The notes beneath the pieces are model-generated. The model saw nothing but the letters and a program-made list of their open reading frames with translations. It ran no database searches and was not told where the DNA came from. 64,000 nucleotides of DNA from Pohlia nutans (taxonomy: Eukaryota > Streptophyta > Bryopsida > Bryales > Mniaceae), in contig CM040091.1 in assembly GCA_022496805.1 (NCBI GenBank), positions 24,294,336-24,358,335 of the forward strand. The letters are read 5' to 3'. The translations under genes and the position numbers were made by a program. How positions within the stretch are numbered: position 1 is the first letter of the stretch; every line of letters starts with the position of its first letter. Positions 1 through 10,986 of the stretch are shown here, in pieces.

Positions 1-2356
1 AAGGAGCATTCTCCACTTGCACCTCCTTTGCGTTGTTCTTGGTGCTCGAACTCGATAGATCCTTGAACTTGCCATCCTTCTCACCTTCGTCTTCATCGCC
101 AACATCAACGATAGGAGATTTGGAGGGTGTGTCCACAATAACGTCTTCACATCTCCCACTTGGACCATCCTCCAAATGCGGCTCAACCGTAGACTCCTCA
201 CAAAATGTCACATCGCGCGATTGAATAATCTTTTTCGTATCCACCGACATCAATCTATACGCCTTGGTACCTTCACAATATCCAAGAAACACACACTTTT
301 CGGCCTTTGCATCAAGTTTGGTCCTACGAGCATCCGGTACCTTTGCATATGCAATACATCCAAAGATACGCATGTGTGAAACGCAAGGTCGCCTCCCACT
401 CCACGCTTGCTCCGGTGTCATGTTTGCAACCGCACTTGTAGGGCACCAATTGCGAGTGTACACCACATTCACCGCCGGTTCCGCCCAAAGATCCAACTTC
501 AAGTTTTGAGCATGCAACATGCTCCATGCCATCTCCACAATGGTTCGATTTGCGCGCTCCGCAACTCCATTTTGTTGAGGCGTATACGGGGCCGATGTTT
601 GACGCATAATGCCTTCTTTCTTCAAAAACTCATCAAACTTGTTGGACATAAATTTGCCGCCGTTGTCGGATCGAAACACCTTGATCTTCTTCTCGGATTG
701 CTTCTCCACCAACGCCTTGAACTCCTTGAACTTGTCAAAGCACTCGCTCTTGGCCTTGATTGGATAGAGCCAAATCTTCCTTGAAAAATCATCAATAAAG
801 GTCACAAAGTACTTGCATCCCCCCATCGACGTCGTCTTCATCGGGCCACACACATCGGAATGAACAATCTCTAAAGGCTCGGTTGCACCAGTTGCCCCTT
901 CACCCGCAAATGGCAATCGTTGTTGCTTGCCCTCAATGCAACCCTCACAAATAAATGAAGAAGGATCCACATGTGATTGAAGTAGGTCCATGCCGCTTAC
1001 CATGCCACGAAGAGTTTTTACACTCTTGATGTTCAAATGGCCAAGTCGACGATGCCATAACTCCAACTTGTCATCCTTTGCGCTTGATTGCGCCAACGCC
1101 GCCGATTCACTCGTATGCACTTTCGAAAACATGATGTGACACAATCCGTCGATTTCATAAATGATGGCCATTTTGTCCCGACTTGGTGATAACACAAAGC
1201 TCCCCGTATCACTAAACTCTACACGCAAGCTTTTTGCAACCAAATGCCTCACCGAAAGAAGGTTGGCCTTAAGTTTGGGAACGTGGAGGACATCTTTGAT
1301 AGTGATTGTCTTCACACGGCCCCCCACCTCGGTGTCCACTACAATTTGGCCTTTACCCACGGCCTCAAGCACCGTATCATCTCCCAAAATCACTCTCTTT
1401 GGCGAAATAAGATGATAGGAATGAAAACAACTCCTTTCGGGTGTCATATGGCTCAAGGCACCCGAGTCTACAATCCAATTGCTCACACTACCGTTGCATG
1501 ATACGTGACTTGCCATGTTTGCGTATTCGTAATCATCATCACTCATGCTTACGTCACAAGAGACATACCTTGTGGTGAAAGCATACTCATCATCATTGTC
1601 ACCTGTCTTTGTGTTGTTGGCACTCTCACTTTTCTCATTGTACTTCCGTTTGAAACAATATTTTGCGAGGTGACCCTTCTTGCCACAATAGAAGCACACC
1701 TTGTCGCTAGAGCTCCCACCGCCTCCCTGCTTTGCCATAAGAGCCGCACTATCTCCACGAGACTCATTCTCCTTTCGCCGCGAGAGCTCGTGCAACAACC
1801 GCGACGTCACATAGTCCAATGTGAGTTCGGAAATGGGTCTCGTCTCCATAGCCACGATGAGATACTCAAATGAGGGTGGTAGACTCTCCAAGAGCGTCAT
1901 CACGATGTCCCCATCCGAGATGGTCACATCCGCACCGTTGAGTTGATCCGCGAGTGCCTTGACCTTGTTGATGTGCTCCAACATGTCATCTTCTTCCTCC
2001 ATCTTGATGGTGAAGAACTTCCGCCTCAAAAACAAAATGTTGGCCAAACTCTTGGCTTCGTGAATGTTGCAAAGCTTCGCCCATGCTTCCGCGGGTGTCT
2101 TGCAAGAACGAATGTGCGCAAGTTGTAAATCCGAGAGATTGAGAGCCAAAATTGCAAATGCCTTCTTCTCCCTCCTCATGTATGCTTGCATAGCACGAAG
2201 GTCCGAAGTAGAATTAGGGGGCTTCTCACTACCATCTATAATCTCCCACAAGTCCTTCTCGGCCATCACCATCTCTATTTTGAACTTCCACAAGTGAAAA
2301 TTCACCCCGTCAAACTTGTCCACCACTTTAGGACCCTCACCCTCATAAGATGCCAT
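1..2356 (-). CDS. Copia gag-pol polyprotein (gag, protease, integrase), partial
   Basis: The frame is open for 785 codons from the ATG at 2356-2354 to the window edge, without a stop or frameshift. In order it shows a UBN2-type gag domain (about residues 1-200), a CCHC zinc knuckle CFYCGKKGHLAKYC (about 222-235), an aspartic protease site DSGALSHM (about 293), the GAG-pre-integrase motif LWHRRLGHLN (about 430) and the integrase core. Integrase shows D in HSDVCGPM, D in RSDNGGKF and E in PQQNGVAERANR, with exactly 35 residues between the last two. GGKF replaces the usual GGEF, and DSGAL replaces the commoner DSGAS. Reverse transcriptase and RNase H would follow beyond base 1. The clean frame suggests a recent, possibly still active insertion. 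Confidence 0.93.
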   Translation of the reverse strand, partial: MASYEGEGPKVVDKFDGVNFHLWKFKIEMVMAEKDLWEIIDGSEKPPNSTSDLRAMQAYMRREKKAFAILALNLSDLQLAHIRSCKTPAEAWAKLCNIHEAKSLANILFLRRKFFTIKMEEEDDMLEHINKVKALADQLNGADVTISDGDIVMTLLESLPPSFEYLIVAMETRPISELTLDYVTSRLLHELSRRKENESRGDSAALMAKQGGGGSSSDKVCFYCGKKGHLAKYCFKRKYNEKSESANNTKTGDNDDEYAFTTRYVSCDVSMSDDDYEYANMASHVSCNGSVSNWIVDSGALSHMTPERSCFHSYHLISPKRVILGDDTVLEAVGKGQIVVDTEVGGRVKTITIKDVLHVPKLKANLLSVRHLVAKSLRVEFSDTGSFVLSPSRDKMAIIYEIDGLCHIMFSKVHTSESAALAQSSAKDDKLELWHRRLGHLNIKSVKTLRGMVSGMDLLQSHVDPSSFICEGCIEGKQQRLPFAGEGATGATEPLEIVHSDVCGPMKTTSMGGCKYFVTFIDDFSRKIWLYPIKAKSECFDKFKEFKALVEKQSEKKIKVFRSDNGGKFMSNKFDEFLKKEGIMRQTSAPYTPQQNGVAERANRTIVEMAWSMLHAQNLKLDLWAEPAVNVVYTRNWCPTSAVANMTPEQAWSGRRPCVSHMRIFGCIAYAKVPDARRTKLDAKAEKCVFLGYCEGTKAYRLMSVDTKKIIQSRDVTFCEESTVEPHLEDGPSGRCEDVIVDTPSKSPIVDVGDEDEGEKDGKFKDLSSSSTKNNAKEVQVENAP

Positions 2357-3434
2357 GATGTACGTCTCCCCACTCAAATCAACCCTCAAACTCAAAAAGG
2401 ACACTTGTTTTTATGATTTTTGATAGAATGTAGCACCTTTGTGCTTTTAATGCCTCTACAACAATTCTAAACCTCAAATCAGCACTTTTGTGCTTCTCAC
2501 ACACCTTCCAACACTCAAGTGCAAAGGTTCCACACTCAAATTGCCAAGATGTTCACCAAAACACCTCACATCACTCAATGGAGCTCTCCATTACTCGAAT
2601 TGCCTCAAAACAACACCTTAGTGTTTCCAATCATTCAATGCACGTAATCGACACCTTTGTGTCCCTCAATAGCACTAAATCAATGCTCATAGACTCACAT
2701 AAGCCCCTCAAAACCCAAATTGCATTGAATTGCCCAAAACCGCACCGTTGTGCTCCCAAGTGCATTAAACGACTGCACATGAAATTTTGAGCACTCCGAG
2801 GGCATGAAACACATGCAACACCTCTTCCCAAGTGCCCAATCACTAAAATCAGATTGTAGACTCTTCCCTTAGAGCCTCAACACCTCACAAATCACTTGCA
2901 ATCACACAAGTGCACCAAATTGAACAAAACAATGTTCCACTTACAAAAAGGGTTTGGAATCAAGAAAGTAGAGCACCAAAGGAAGAGAGTGACCAAGAAG
3001 AGTGCTCCAATCTGCAACTTCAGCCCGTGCGCACCTTCAAGAGACAATACTCCTCCAAAAAGCTCCAAAAATAAAATGCTCCCAAAAGCTCCAAATCGGC
3101 CCCTTCCGCAACGACCTCCAATAAAACGCCTCAATGCAATCCAACACTCACGCAACACACATGAGTGGGCCCATAACCTAATGAAGGTGATAGAGGAATG
3201 CACAAGGCACATACACAAACACAAGGAATGCGTAGAAAGAGATGATGTTTACTCAAGAGCTTCCCTCCTTAAGAGGTGTACACTAGGAGGTGTGCAAGAC
3301 AACCCATATGGGATAACTCACCACTAGAGGCCTCTTAGATCAACCCATGCCTTGACCCCTCTCCTACACATCATTATTTCCACCCAATCCCCTTTGGCTT
3401 CTAGCAACACTAACCTACATCTTCTACTTCAACA
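2357..3434 (-). other. Copia 5' LTR plus leader, non-coding
   Basis: There is no convincing gene here. Between about 2430 and 2760 the sequence repeats a short imperfect hairpin of the type AGCACCTTTGTGCT (near 2434, 2482, 2610, 2650 and 2745). The rest is the LTR, starting at 3434 on the minus strand with TGTTG. Short open frames such as 2896-3327 plus show no family signature and are judged spurious. Confidence 0.6.
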
Positions 3435-5277
3435 AGTCCCGCCTCTCGCAGCCCCGTGATCGTTCACTCCGACTCTCCTCCGTCCCCACCGATGACATTA
3501 GTGTCACCAGCAGACTCTGCTCCCGCTGTTGTCCGGTAGACAGAATTCGTGGGTGCGCATGTGTCCACTGATCCAAGCGTTGAGAGGATCGACCAATTCG
3601 GGACGAACACACTCCAGATCCGTCTGTGGCTCAACCGAGATCGTGTCGATGGCAACCCTGAGCAGGCGATGGAGGAGGAGGGCGACAAAACCGGGTTGGA
3701 GGATCGCGAAGATGAGCTGAATTAGGAGAATCCTGCCGAGGCTCGACGTGAGCAGCCCTCTCAACAGCTTGAGGACAACTATGAGACGGACTCAGAGTGG
3801 GATAATCGAGTTGTCAAGCAATCACAACCTTTGGACGATCATGACACGGGGAATCCACAGCAGGAGCCGTTCCGTGATTCTCCAGAGGATCCTGAGTTCG
3901 ATCAGGACATCCAGCAGTTCGTGGAAATTGTCGTGGAGCAGGCTGTCGAGGAGGCCCTGCTCCAACCTCTAGATCAGCAGGCGGAGAAGACGACGAATCC
4001 AGCTGCACGCGACTTGTAGGCCAGGGACGAGGGCGTGGAGCTGGCTGTGGAGACGGTTGTGCCGGAGCCTGGAGAAGAGCAGGCGGCAGTGCAAGGCAAA
4101 CCGCCGGGAGACGACGACGACGATATGACCATAACCCAGGTGGATACAAACCGTCCTCCCAATCCGCAGGATGTCGTCCTCTTGGAAAGTGATGATGAAA
4201 ACGATCATAAACGCGATAGTGATGACGACGACAAGGAGCTTGACCAGGACAAGAGAGTGGTCATAGACAAAGAAACTAGGGGGAAGGTCAAGGTGGACAA
4301 AGACTGGTTCACTCAACACATGGAAATACTGGCAAGAAGGGAGGCGAGGGCAAAGCAGAAGGAAGAACTTCAGAGGCAACTAGAGGAGTCAAAGAAGGCC
4401 ACTGCAGCTGCTACTGCCGCCGCGGCTGCTGCTGATCAGCGAGCAGCCAAGGCAACTGTAGATGAGCGTGCTACAGAGTCAGCTGCAATTCCTAGTCAAA
4501 CATTTGAATGTCCCGCTGGAATTGATTACGGTTGCTCCCAGGTGAGTCGCCCCCAATCGACACACCCCAACCTCTTCTGCCCTCCACTAGCGCTCCCGTT
4601 CTTCCGGTCGAGGGACAGCAGTCGGAGAAGACCTCCGATCGTCCACCCGACGATACGGTTAATGCAATGCCCATTGTCGCCGACCCTTCGCCTCTTCTGC
4701 CGTCCGCTAGCGCTCCCGTTGCTCCGGTTGTTGAGCATGAGCCCGTGGAGACTCCTAATCGACGACTCGATGATACGGACGTTTCCGTCTCCTTGTCCCC
4801 TCTGGATCGTGTTCCGTCCACTCCTCCGTCTCAGATCGTTAGGATTCCTTCCCCTGAGGGGTCGGCCTTCGAAGTCCGGGTTCCCCAATCAAGAAGCGAG
4901 GGATCACCCCCAGAGCAAGATCGTCGAGTCGACGATACTGCCATAGAGGTCCAATAGCCGGCGACTGAGGTCGAGGCTCCTGAGGCGTTGGTGTGCTCAA
5001 CCTCTCGTGAAGACCCGTCGGAGTTGCAGTCGCCGTCCTGCATGGACTTGGATTTGGTAGACTACGAGGTGGGAGAAAAAGACCGCGCCGACGACAACGA
5101 CACTGAACCTCCGCTCGCTTCAGACCTGCCATCGCAGGATCCAGCCAGACCGGATCAGGTACAGCCCTCTGACCCTTATGATTTTGATTGATTCCAAGTT
5201 ACTTGGAGTCATTCATGATTGTGTTGAGGTGGGAACGGATAGAAAAAATCCTCTAGTAATCGTTTCTCATCTATATT
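3435..5277 (+). pseudogene. Decayed fragment of the element A ParB-like gene (acidic tail exon)
   Basis: This is a second copy of the last exon of the gene at 32.9-37.6 kb. It aligns from TCCCGCC at about 3437 (35863 in element A) through the shared end DPYDFD-stop at 5191 and about 85 bases of 3' flank. The N-terminal exons are missing because the Copia element cuts it. Four in-frame TAG codons (3537, 3723, 4017, 4955) replace CAG codons of the element A copy. There is also an alanine-coding insertion near 4410-4470 and a frameshift near 4530. It keeps the acidic, Pro/Glu-rich composition and three copies of the element A palindrome (near 4637, 4757, 4919). It is evidence of another element A insertion nearby. 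Confidence 0.85.
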
Positions 5278-5667
5278 CCAAAACGGGATTAAATTGGGCA
5301 ATAAAATGGTCTAAATGGAGGGAATGTGCTCCTCCACTCAAATGGCAGCATATCAATTTATCCAAAAGCTATCCTAAAAAAATCACAAGTGTCTCATTCT
5401 CACGTCAAATGCCCATGAGTGCTAAGTGCTCAAAATTGGGCTAAATTTGAGGAACAAAATGAGTAGGTGAGGTGAATATGCACCCTCACCTAAAATGGCA
5501 GCACTATGATTAACCGGAACATGAGCTTGAAAATTGCCACATTGCCATAAATTCCATCACCATCACCCCAAGTACTACCACACTCCAATAGAGAGTCGAA
5601 ATGACACGCAGTCCTCATTCCATGGGAATCCCGACCCTCAATTAGTACAAAATGACCAAATTGTAGT
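5278..5667. other. Spacer between gene fragment and block P
   Basis: Alignment to element A ends near 5277 and alignment to block P copy 2 starts near 5665. The spacer holds two related short units, CAAATGGCAGCAT near 5340 and AAAATGGCAGCACT near 5495. No gene was seen. Confidence 0.5.
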
Positions 5668-6304
5668 AGCACGTGATACCGGATATTCCCCTAGAACGCA
5701 CTTTTTCGTATTAAGAACGCTCGTAGAGGTGATTTCCGGGTTATCGTTCCGCGGAGACTCTGTGAAGTGGGAAGTTTCCGGAGATGGTCCCGGACTGGTG
5801 ATCTCTCTCTCTCTTTGTCACCAGCGGAATCCTTTTCTCCTACTGAACCGGGCCTTCTCCTACTGACTAACCCGGTTACGACTAGATCCGGTATCTTTCC
5901 GGGGAGGACTTCTTACTAATCTTCCTCTCCCCCGGTCCACCGTTATTACCTAATCCGGTTTTGTTTAACCTCTGTTTCCCCTCAGAGGGTTCTCCATTCA
6001 CATTAGTGGTGCTGGATTGAAAGACACACCCCTCCCTACTGATTCAAGTGATGGGAAAATCACTACCTTCCGGTTTAACTCACAAAACTCCTCAATCCGG
6101 GTAATTCCCGTACTGCACTTTAGCTGCAGATTCATCCCAGACCCACAGCCGGTCACTTAAGCGCAACCCGGTTTTCCCCCTCCTACAAATTACTACAACG
6201 ACCTGATAACCGAGATGGACCCTTATCCGGGGTGTCCGGAATCGGTTGGACTCCTAACATTTTGTTTTACTCTGATCTTTTCGTCTTTCCTTATCACATG
6301 ATCT

Positions 6305-6625
6305 ACCCAGGTGCTGGCACCTCAACCGGACTACCCGTCCAGGAGTTCTGAGAGAACCGGAGTACCCCCTCCTATCCACTCAGCCACTAACCCGGATTAT
6401 ACCTTGCAACCGAGCACGGAACAACCCACCTTCAAACAATCTCTGAGTTTCCCCAATACCCAGACTCTTAACTGGATCTACACAGAACCCGGCTACTCTA
6501 GCTATTCCGGACTCTTCTGTCACGTGGTCTACCCAGGTGCTGGCACCTCAACCGGACTACCCGTCCAGGAGTTCTGAGAGAACCGGAGTACCCCCTCCTA
6601 TCCACTCAGCCACTAACCCGGATCA
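6305..6625. repeat. Direct repeat inside block P (period 226 bp)
   Basis: A stretch of about 90 bases starting ACCCAGGTGCTGGCACCTCA occurs at 6305 and again at 6531, nearly identical. It includes the short palindrome GGTGCTGGCACC. The same pair is present in copy 2 (58815 and 59041), so the duplication predates the copying of the block. Confidence 0.85.
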
Positions 6626-7088
6626 TACCCCGCAACCGAGCACGGAACAACTAGATTTTATAACAGAATCCGATCAACATTTCCGGTTACCAAGGGACTA
6701 ATTTGGACCACGATCTCTACCAACAACCACACTCACACACATATACACAAACATTCCGGTCTGTAGATGAGTATGCCTAGGGTTATTTACAAAGAGAAAA
6801 TGGTACACAAAAAAGACCCCAGGAATGAGGAACATCCCTGGATAAAAAGAAAACACAAAGCCGACTTGGTCCGAGAAACCCGCAGATCCTAAAAACCCGG
6901 GATCCGGAAAAACCAGGGAACTACCCCATGGTTCAGTTCTCTCCCTACACTGCAACTAACATTAGCATCCTAAAAACCTAACTCCCAATCGGAGTCCTAC
7001 CCTACTTACTCAAAAAGGGGCCTGTTCTGAGTGGCCCGATCTACTAAGTCCGGGCCACTGATTCCGGGACTCCGATGACTCCGGGCAG

Positions 7089-8006
7089 CTACTGGTCCTC
7101 CGGCGGCTGCTCTTCCTCAACTTCCGGGCTCCCCACCACGATCGGATCCGCCGGCCTATCTCCTCGAGTTCCACGCGCCGCCGGCTGTCCCACCTGTTGT
7201 TTTTCCGCCCTGTCCGGTTGGACATCCATTGCCTCCATACCTTCGTTCAAATCCCAGACTTCCTCTAGGCTTACTCCCGCGGCTCGGACCACGTGGATTG
7301 GCTCCACATCCATCACGGTTCGGGAGGTAGTTTCCTCCTGATCCGGCTCCTCCTCCGAAGAGCTCTCCCGGATGTACTCCGCCAGTACCCGGAACTCCAC
7401 CAAGTATGCCTCTACCTTGTCCGAGTACTCCCGGACTACATTCTTCATCCGGACTGCTCCTTCCAATCCCGGTTGAAGTACCCGCTCGTCGTACAACCGG
7501 GCCTTCGTTTGTGCCTCCCCATTGGATTGGAACAACCCGGATAGCTTGGAGACGCACTGCCGGCTTGTCTCTGCTACTCTCCGGATGGAATCCTCTTGCT
7601 CCCGGATCTGCAACTCCTTCCTCTGTACGTGGGCCTCCATCTTATTGATGTAGGCTACCTTTCGCTGCAGCTCCTCCTCAAATCCCTTCAAGAGAGCCGC
7701 GGATTCGCTCTCTGCCTCCCGGATACTCTGCAGTTGTCCGGTTAGCTCATTCTCCCTCTCCCTACTCCGGATGAGTTTCCTCTGGAGCTTCCGAACCCGC
7801 GCCGGATACTCCAGAGCGTCGTTCGTCCGGAGAAGAGTCCCTGTCTCCCGGAGAGTAGCCAACATGGGGTTGTACTGCTCCGTAACCATGTCCAGTGCCA
7901 CCCGAGTCTGCAGTAACATGTCCTCCACCCGGAGCGGTTCTCCCTGTTCCGCTGGCACATTCCCGGATGGGCCTGCCTCCTGGACCGGTTCTGCTCCCGC
8001 TGGCAT
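7089..8006 (-). CDS. Block P coiled-coil protein, C-terminal part (305 aa)
   Basis: This open frame is intact in copy 1. Its centre (about residues 70-200) is a long charged coiled coil with repeated R/E/L/Q heptads; the C-terminal third is acidic and ends EEEQPPEDQ. I recognise no catalytic motif. The reading probably continues upstream: the codons before residue 1 encode a natural-looking acidic stretch (ESDSTQPTSQGSREDEEETG), so it may be the C-terminal end of the protein encoded at 8485-10021, joined through a frameshift or intron near 8110. In copy 2 the same frame has in-frame stops (near 60356 and 60488). Confidence 0.6.
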   Translation of the reverse strand: MPAGAEPVQEAGPSGNVPAEQGEPLRVEDMLLQTRVALDMVTEQYNPMLATLRETGTLLRTNDALEYPARVRKLQRKLIRSRERENELTGQLQSIREAESESAALLKGFEEELQRKVAYINKMEAHVQRKELQIREQEDSIRRVAETSRQCVSKLSGLFQSNGEAQTKARLYDERVLQPGLEGAVRMKNVVREYSDKVEAYLVEFRVLAEYIRESSSEEEPDQEETTSRTVMDVEPIHVVRAAGVSLEEVWDLNEGMEAMDVQPDRAEKQQVGQPAARGTRGDRPADPIVVGSPEVEEEQPPEDQ

Positions 8007-10021
8007 TCCCTGCTCCCGGTCCCCCTCATCTCCAGTTTCCTCTTCGTCCTCCCTGCTTCCTTGGGACGTTGGTTGAGTGGAATCACTTTCTTCCGGGCCG
8101 GTCCTTTCTTTCGGGGTGTGGTCTCTGGCCCTTCCGGTTCTTCCTCCTCAATTGTGAGGACAAACTTCCTCTTCCGACCATGGGATCGCGGCTGAGACGG
8201 ACCTCCCTCTCGGTCTGTCCGATTCTCTTCTTCCATACGTTCCTGTGGAGCCGCCGGGGTAGAATCCTCCTCCATTGGTCCGGGTCCCTCTACCGGATGC
8301 TCCTGGGGCTGGGGTGGAGAAGGCATTGTCTCCTCCTCTAGCATAGACTCCTCCACTCGAGGTTGCGCCTGGTAAGGACCACCTACCTCCGGTTGAGGAA
8401 TTGCCTCTTGTCCTCTCGCCGACTTCCTCTGGGTCAGCTTCGGCTGTGGAGAATCCTCCTCCTCATCTGGATCCTCCCTCCGCATTGTTCTCTGCTCCGG
8501 CTAAGGTCTCGCTCCACCCGGTCGTTCTAGCCCCGGGTGCCTTATCCTTTCCTGCCGCTCCTCCTGCTGCGGCCTGGCGCCACCCGGTTGGCCTCCCTCC
8601 GGGCGGTCTTCTCTCCACTTGGTCCTGTTCTCCGGATTGGTGCTGGAATCGCCCGGTGGCCTTCTTACCGGTTGGTCTTCCTTCTCCTTCCGGCGCTCCT
8701 CTCCCCGGACTCTGCTCCTATCCGGTTGGGGTGCAGGTGGAGCCATCCTTCTCTCCTCCGGTCGAGACGACAAACCGGGTCTGCTGGTCCCGGCTCCTCC
8801 TCCCGGAAGCGCCGTCTTCTTCTTGGCCGGGCTTCTCACCCCCGGAATAGGCACTTCCTCCAACCTCTTCTTCTCCCATGCCGTGAGGCACCCATGTTTC
8901 TCGTACAAGTGGTAGAGAAATGGGGCTAACGGGCATCCCTTCTTGTTGTCGAGGTTACCCGCCCACTTCTGCGTGTTCCGGTGAATCAGGATCGCCCAGT
9001 TGATCCGTTTCTTCCGGAGAAGGGCGGAGTAGATACCCCGGGCCAGCGTCACAGTGAGGGTGGTGGGCTTCTCTGGACTGAGGATGGGCACTACGTACTG
9101 GAGCAGTCGTTGCTCCCGGGGCAGTATGCAATCCGCCACCTTGAACCCGTCCTAGTCCGAGAGATGATTGAACCGCGCCTTCACCCAATCCATGTCGCCC
9201 TTGCCTCCCGGTTCCATGTCCTCGTTGGTGTCCGGGAAGTCGTACAGTTCCCGCCACATCTCCTGGGTCCAACTGCCATACTTTGCCCGGATGGTTGTCC
9301 AAAAGGCGTCCACCATTGGCCCGCCTTCCATTTCCTCCAGCATCCGGGAGTCCTGCACATCCCACACTCTCCCAAACAATCCCAAACACCCCATCTTCTC
9401 GAGGTCCTTCATTAGCTCGTCGAAGTCTTGCTCGTGTTGCAGAATGTCCGGGCAAATGCGTTTCTCCGGAATCTTGGCCCCGGCTTCCCTGCGTGCCATG
9501 GCTGCGGACCCCGGGCGGAATTCTTCACTCCTCCGGATGTGGCGCAGCTCCTTCTCCGGATGCGCCCTCTCTTTCCTCGGTAAACCTCACGCCTCCCGCT
9601 GCGGGCGCTTCCCTTTCCGCTTCCGTGGTGTTCTCCTAACCTCCCGGAGACCCCGCGACCCTTTTCCTGGCTGCGCACTTCCTTTCTTCCTCAAACTCCG
9701 CCGGAAATAGCGATGCGCACTGTCCGGATGCTCGCCTATTTCAAATTCTAACCTTGCGTCGCTGTTTCTCACCGGGTGTTTAGTTTCCCTCATTCCCGGG
9801 CGCTTTGAATCTGCACAAGACGGTCGCTCACTGCTCTCTACCTCCGGTCCCACACTATCAATTCTACTGCTATCCGGAAGCACGAAATTCTGCTGGCGCG
9901 GACGACTGGAACTGTAGAGAGTGAATGAACAGTGGGTCGCCCAATTTAGAGCGGCCCACTTCAATGCTCGGATCGTGGCCAGGTCCATCGTAGACCCGTC
10001 CTCACCTATCCGGTCTCCCAT
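7742..10021 (-). pseudogene. Block P gene body: putative plant-mobile/gag-like protein with in-frame stops
   Basis: One frame runs from 10021 to 7742 with stops at 9587 (TGA), 9152 (TAG) and 8501 (TAG). The best conserved-looking part spans 9499-8860: MARREAGAKIPEKRICPDIL, then after the TAG a segment with LPREQRLLQ and KRINWAILIHRNTQKWAG. This resembles the putative plant transposon/mobile-domain proteins in composition and layout, but I cannot name the family with certainty. The part from 8485 is acidic and Pro/Glu-rich with a basic KKGPARKKV patch. Copy 2 shares the stops at 9152 and 8501, so those lesions predate the duplication; the 9587 region is not present in copy 2. Confidence 0.5.
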
Positions 10022-10135
10022 CCGGTTTCCAACCGGAATCTGCTGTCAATCTAGTCCTGTAGTAATTCCTCTGGGCTGCGCCCGGATGCCACTCTCTCTC
10101 CAAATAAATAACTGGGTCGTTATGGCCATTACTTC

Positions 10136-10146
10136 TCCTATTTATG
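10136..10146 (-). promoter_or_regulatory. TATA-like box upstream of the block P gene
   Basis: On the minus strand the sequence CCATAAATAGG lies about 115-125 bases upstream of the first codon of the open frame at 10021. The placement fits a core promoter; this is inference from sequence only. Confidence 0.3.
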
Positions 10147-10264
10147 GCGGAAAGACTACTCCTAGTTGCCCTAGAAACCCTAACTAGCTGCTTTTGGGAA
10201 AACGAGGTTTGACAACTTTTTCAAAAGCACTGTTACACTGAAAACTTTGAAAGTTTCGGTGAGT

Positions 10265-10470
10265 CATTACAGCATGAAATGAGGCATAAAATTTTCACAA
10301 ATCATCCACTTTCTTATCGGATCACACATTCATGAAGCTAACTTCCCATACAATATAGAGTAGAAAATCCACATTGTAAAAATTGCGTGACGGATTAGAA
10401 AACACAGATGAAATCTGTACATCGTCCAAAAATTGAACGCTGAGGCGGTTAGGAACTAACCATGAAATTC
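10265..10470 (+). repeat. Dispersed repeat R, copy 1
   Basis: A unit beginning AAATGAGGCATAAA, then GGATCACACATTCATGAAGCT, then GATGAAATCTGTACATC, is found here and in diverged form at 29252-29580 and 29951-30334. No coding capacity was seen. It is an old interspersed repeat of unknown class. Confidence 0.7.
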
Positions 10471-10986
10471 TTGGAAATGGATCGTAGTTTTGATCCTGTA
10501 GTCATTTGTCCGAGGGACACCAGATTATTGTCATTACGATCAAACACTTTAATCTCGCTGGCCCATTTCATGATCCGGAGTTCCTATCTAGCTATCTAAT
10601 AGTCTTAGTAGTTACACAAACGTAAAAAAATGTAATAGTCTTAGTAGTTACACAACCGTCGGATATAGGCCCCTCATCTTGCAGTTTTAGGGTTGCCGAC
10701 GTGGAGATGCGCACGAACACCTATGATTGCTGACGTGGAGACCGAGGATTGTCCGCGTGGAGATGCACATCAGTGAAAGAAAAAATTGTACCACGTCAGA
10801 ACGTGCACGGGTTACCTTGTACTTTGTAACCCAATTTACCGAAAACAGAATCTCAAAACCCCCAAAATTTTGATATACACTGTAGATCAAGTATTTTAAT
10901 CAAATATCCTATCGTAATGACAATGATCCGGTGTCCCCCGGACAAATGACTACAGGATCAAAACTACGATCCATTTCCGAGAATAG
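10468..10986. repeat. Inverted repeat pair (MITE-like), about 520 bp
   Basis: The arm 10475-10545 (GGAAATGGATCGTAGTTTTG...) is matched in inverted orientation by 10911-10979, differing at a handful of positions. Between the arms are a tandem duplication of AATAGTCTTAGTAGTTACAC (10597 and 10630) and three GACGTGGAGA-type units. This looks like a non-autonomous inverted-repeat element, though no target duplication was identified. Confidence 0.65.

Larger units (their letters stand above)
1..3434 (-). mobile_element. Ty1/Copia LTR retrotransposon, 5' part, running off the left edge
   Basis: The minus strand reads promoter-proximal LTR, leader, then an open gag-pol frame that leaves the window at base 1. 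The right boundary is placed at 3434: on the minus strand the element begins TGTTGAAGTAG, and immediately to the right (from about 3438) the sequence becomes alignable to the gene fragment that recurs at 35.86 kb, so the element interrupted that fragment. The end of the 5' LTR and the primer-binding site, somewhere in 2357-2900, could not be fixed. The second LTR lies outside the window. Confidence 0.85.
5668..10190 (-). repeat. Block P, copy 1: repeated unit with a decayed minus-strand gene
   Basis: Bases 5668-9397 match 58177-61901 almost base for base. Copy 1 continues to about 10190, where a TATA-like CCATAAATAGGAG lies on the minus strand near 10137-10146 (promoter by inference). The block is extremely rich in CCGG, often as TCCGGA, ACCGG or CCCGG, in coding and non-coding parts alike. 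The 5668-7090 part is the 3' flank of the minus-strand gene. I saw neither LTRs nor terminal inverted repeats, so the transposition class is unknown. Confidence 0.75.

Noticed and set aside
407..784. Plus-strand frame of 125 codons
   Set aside because: It is the antisense shadow of the clear Copia integrase frame on the minus strand.
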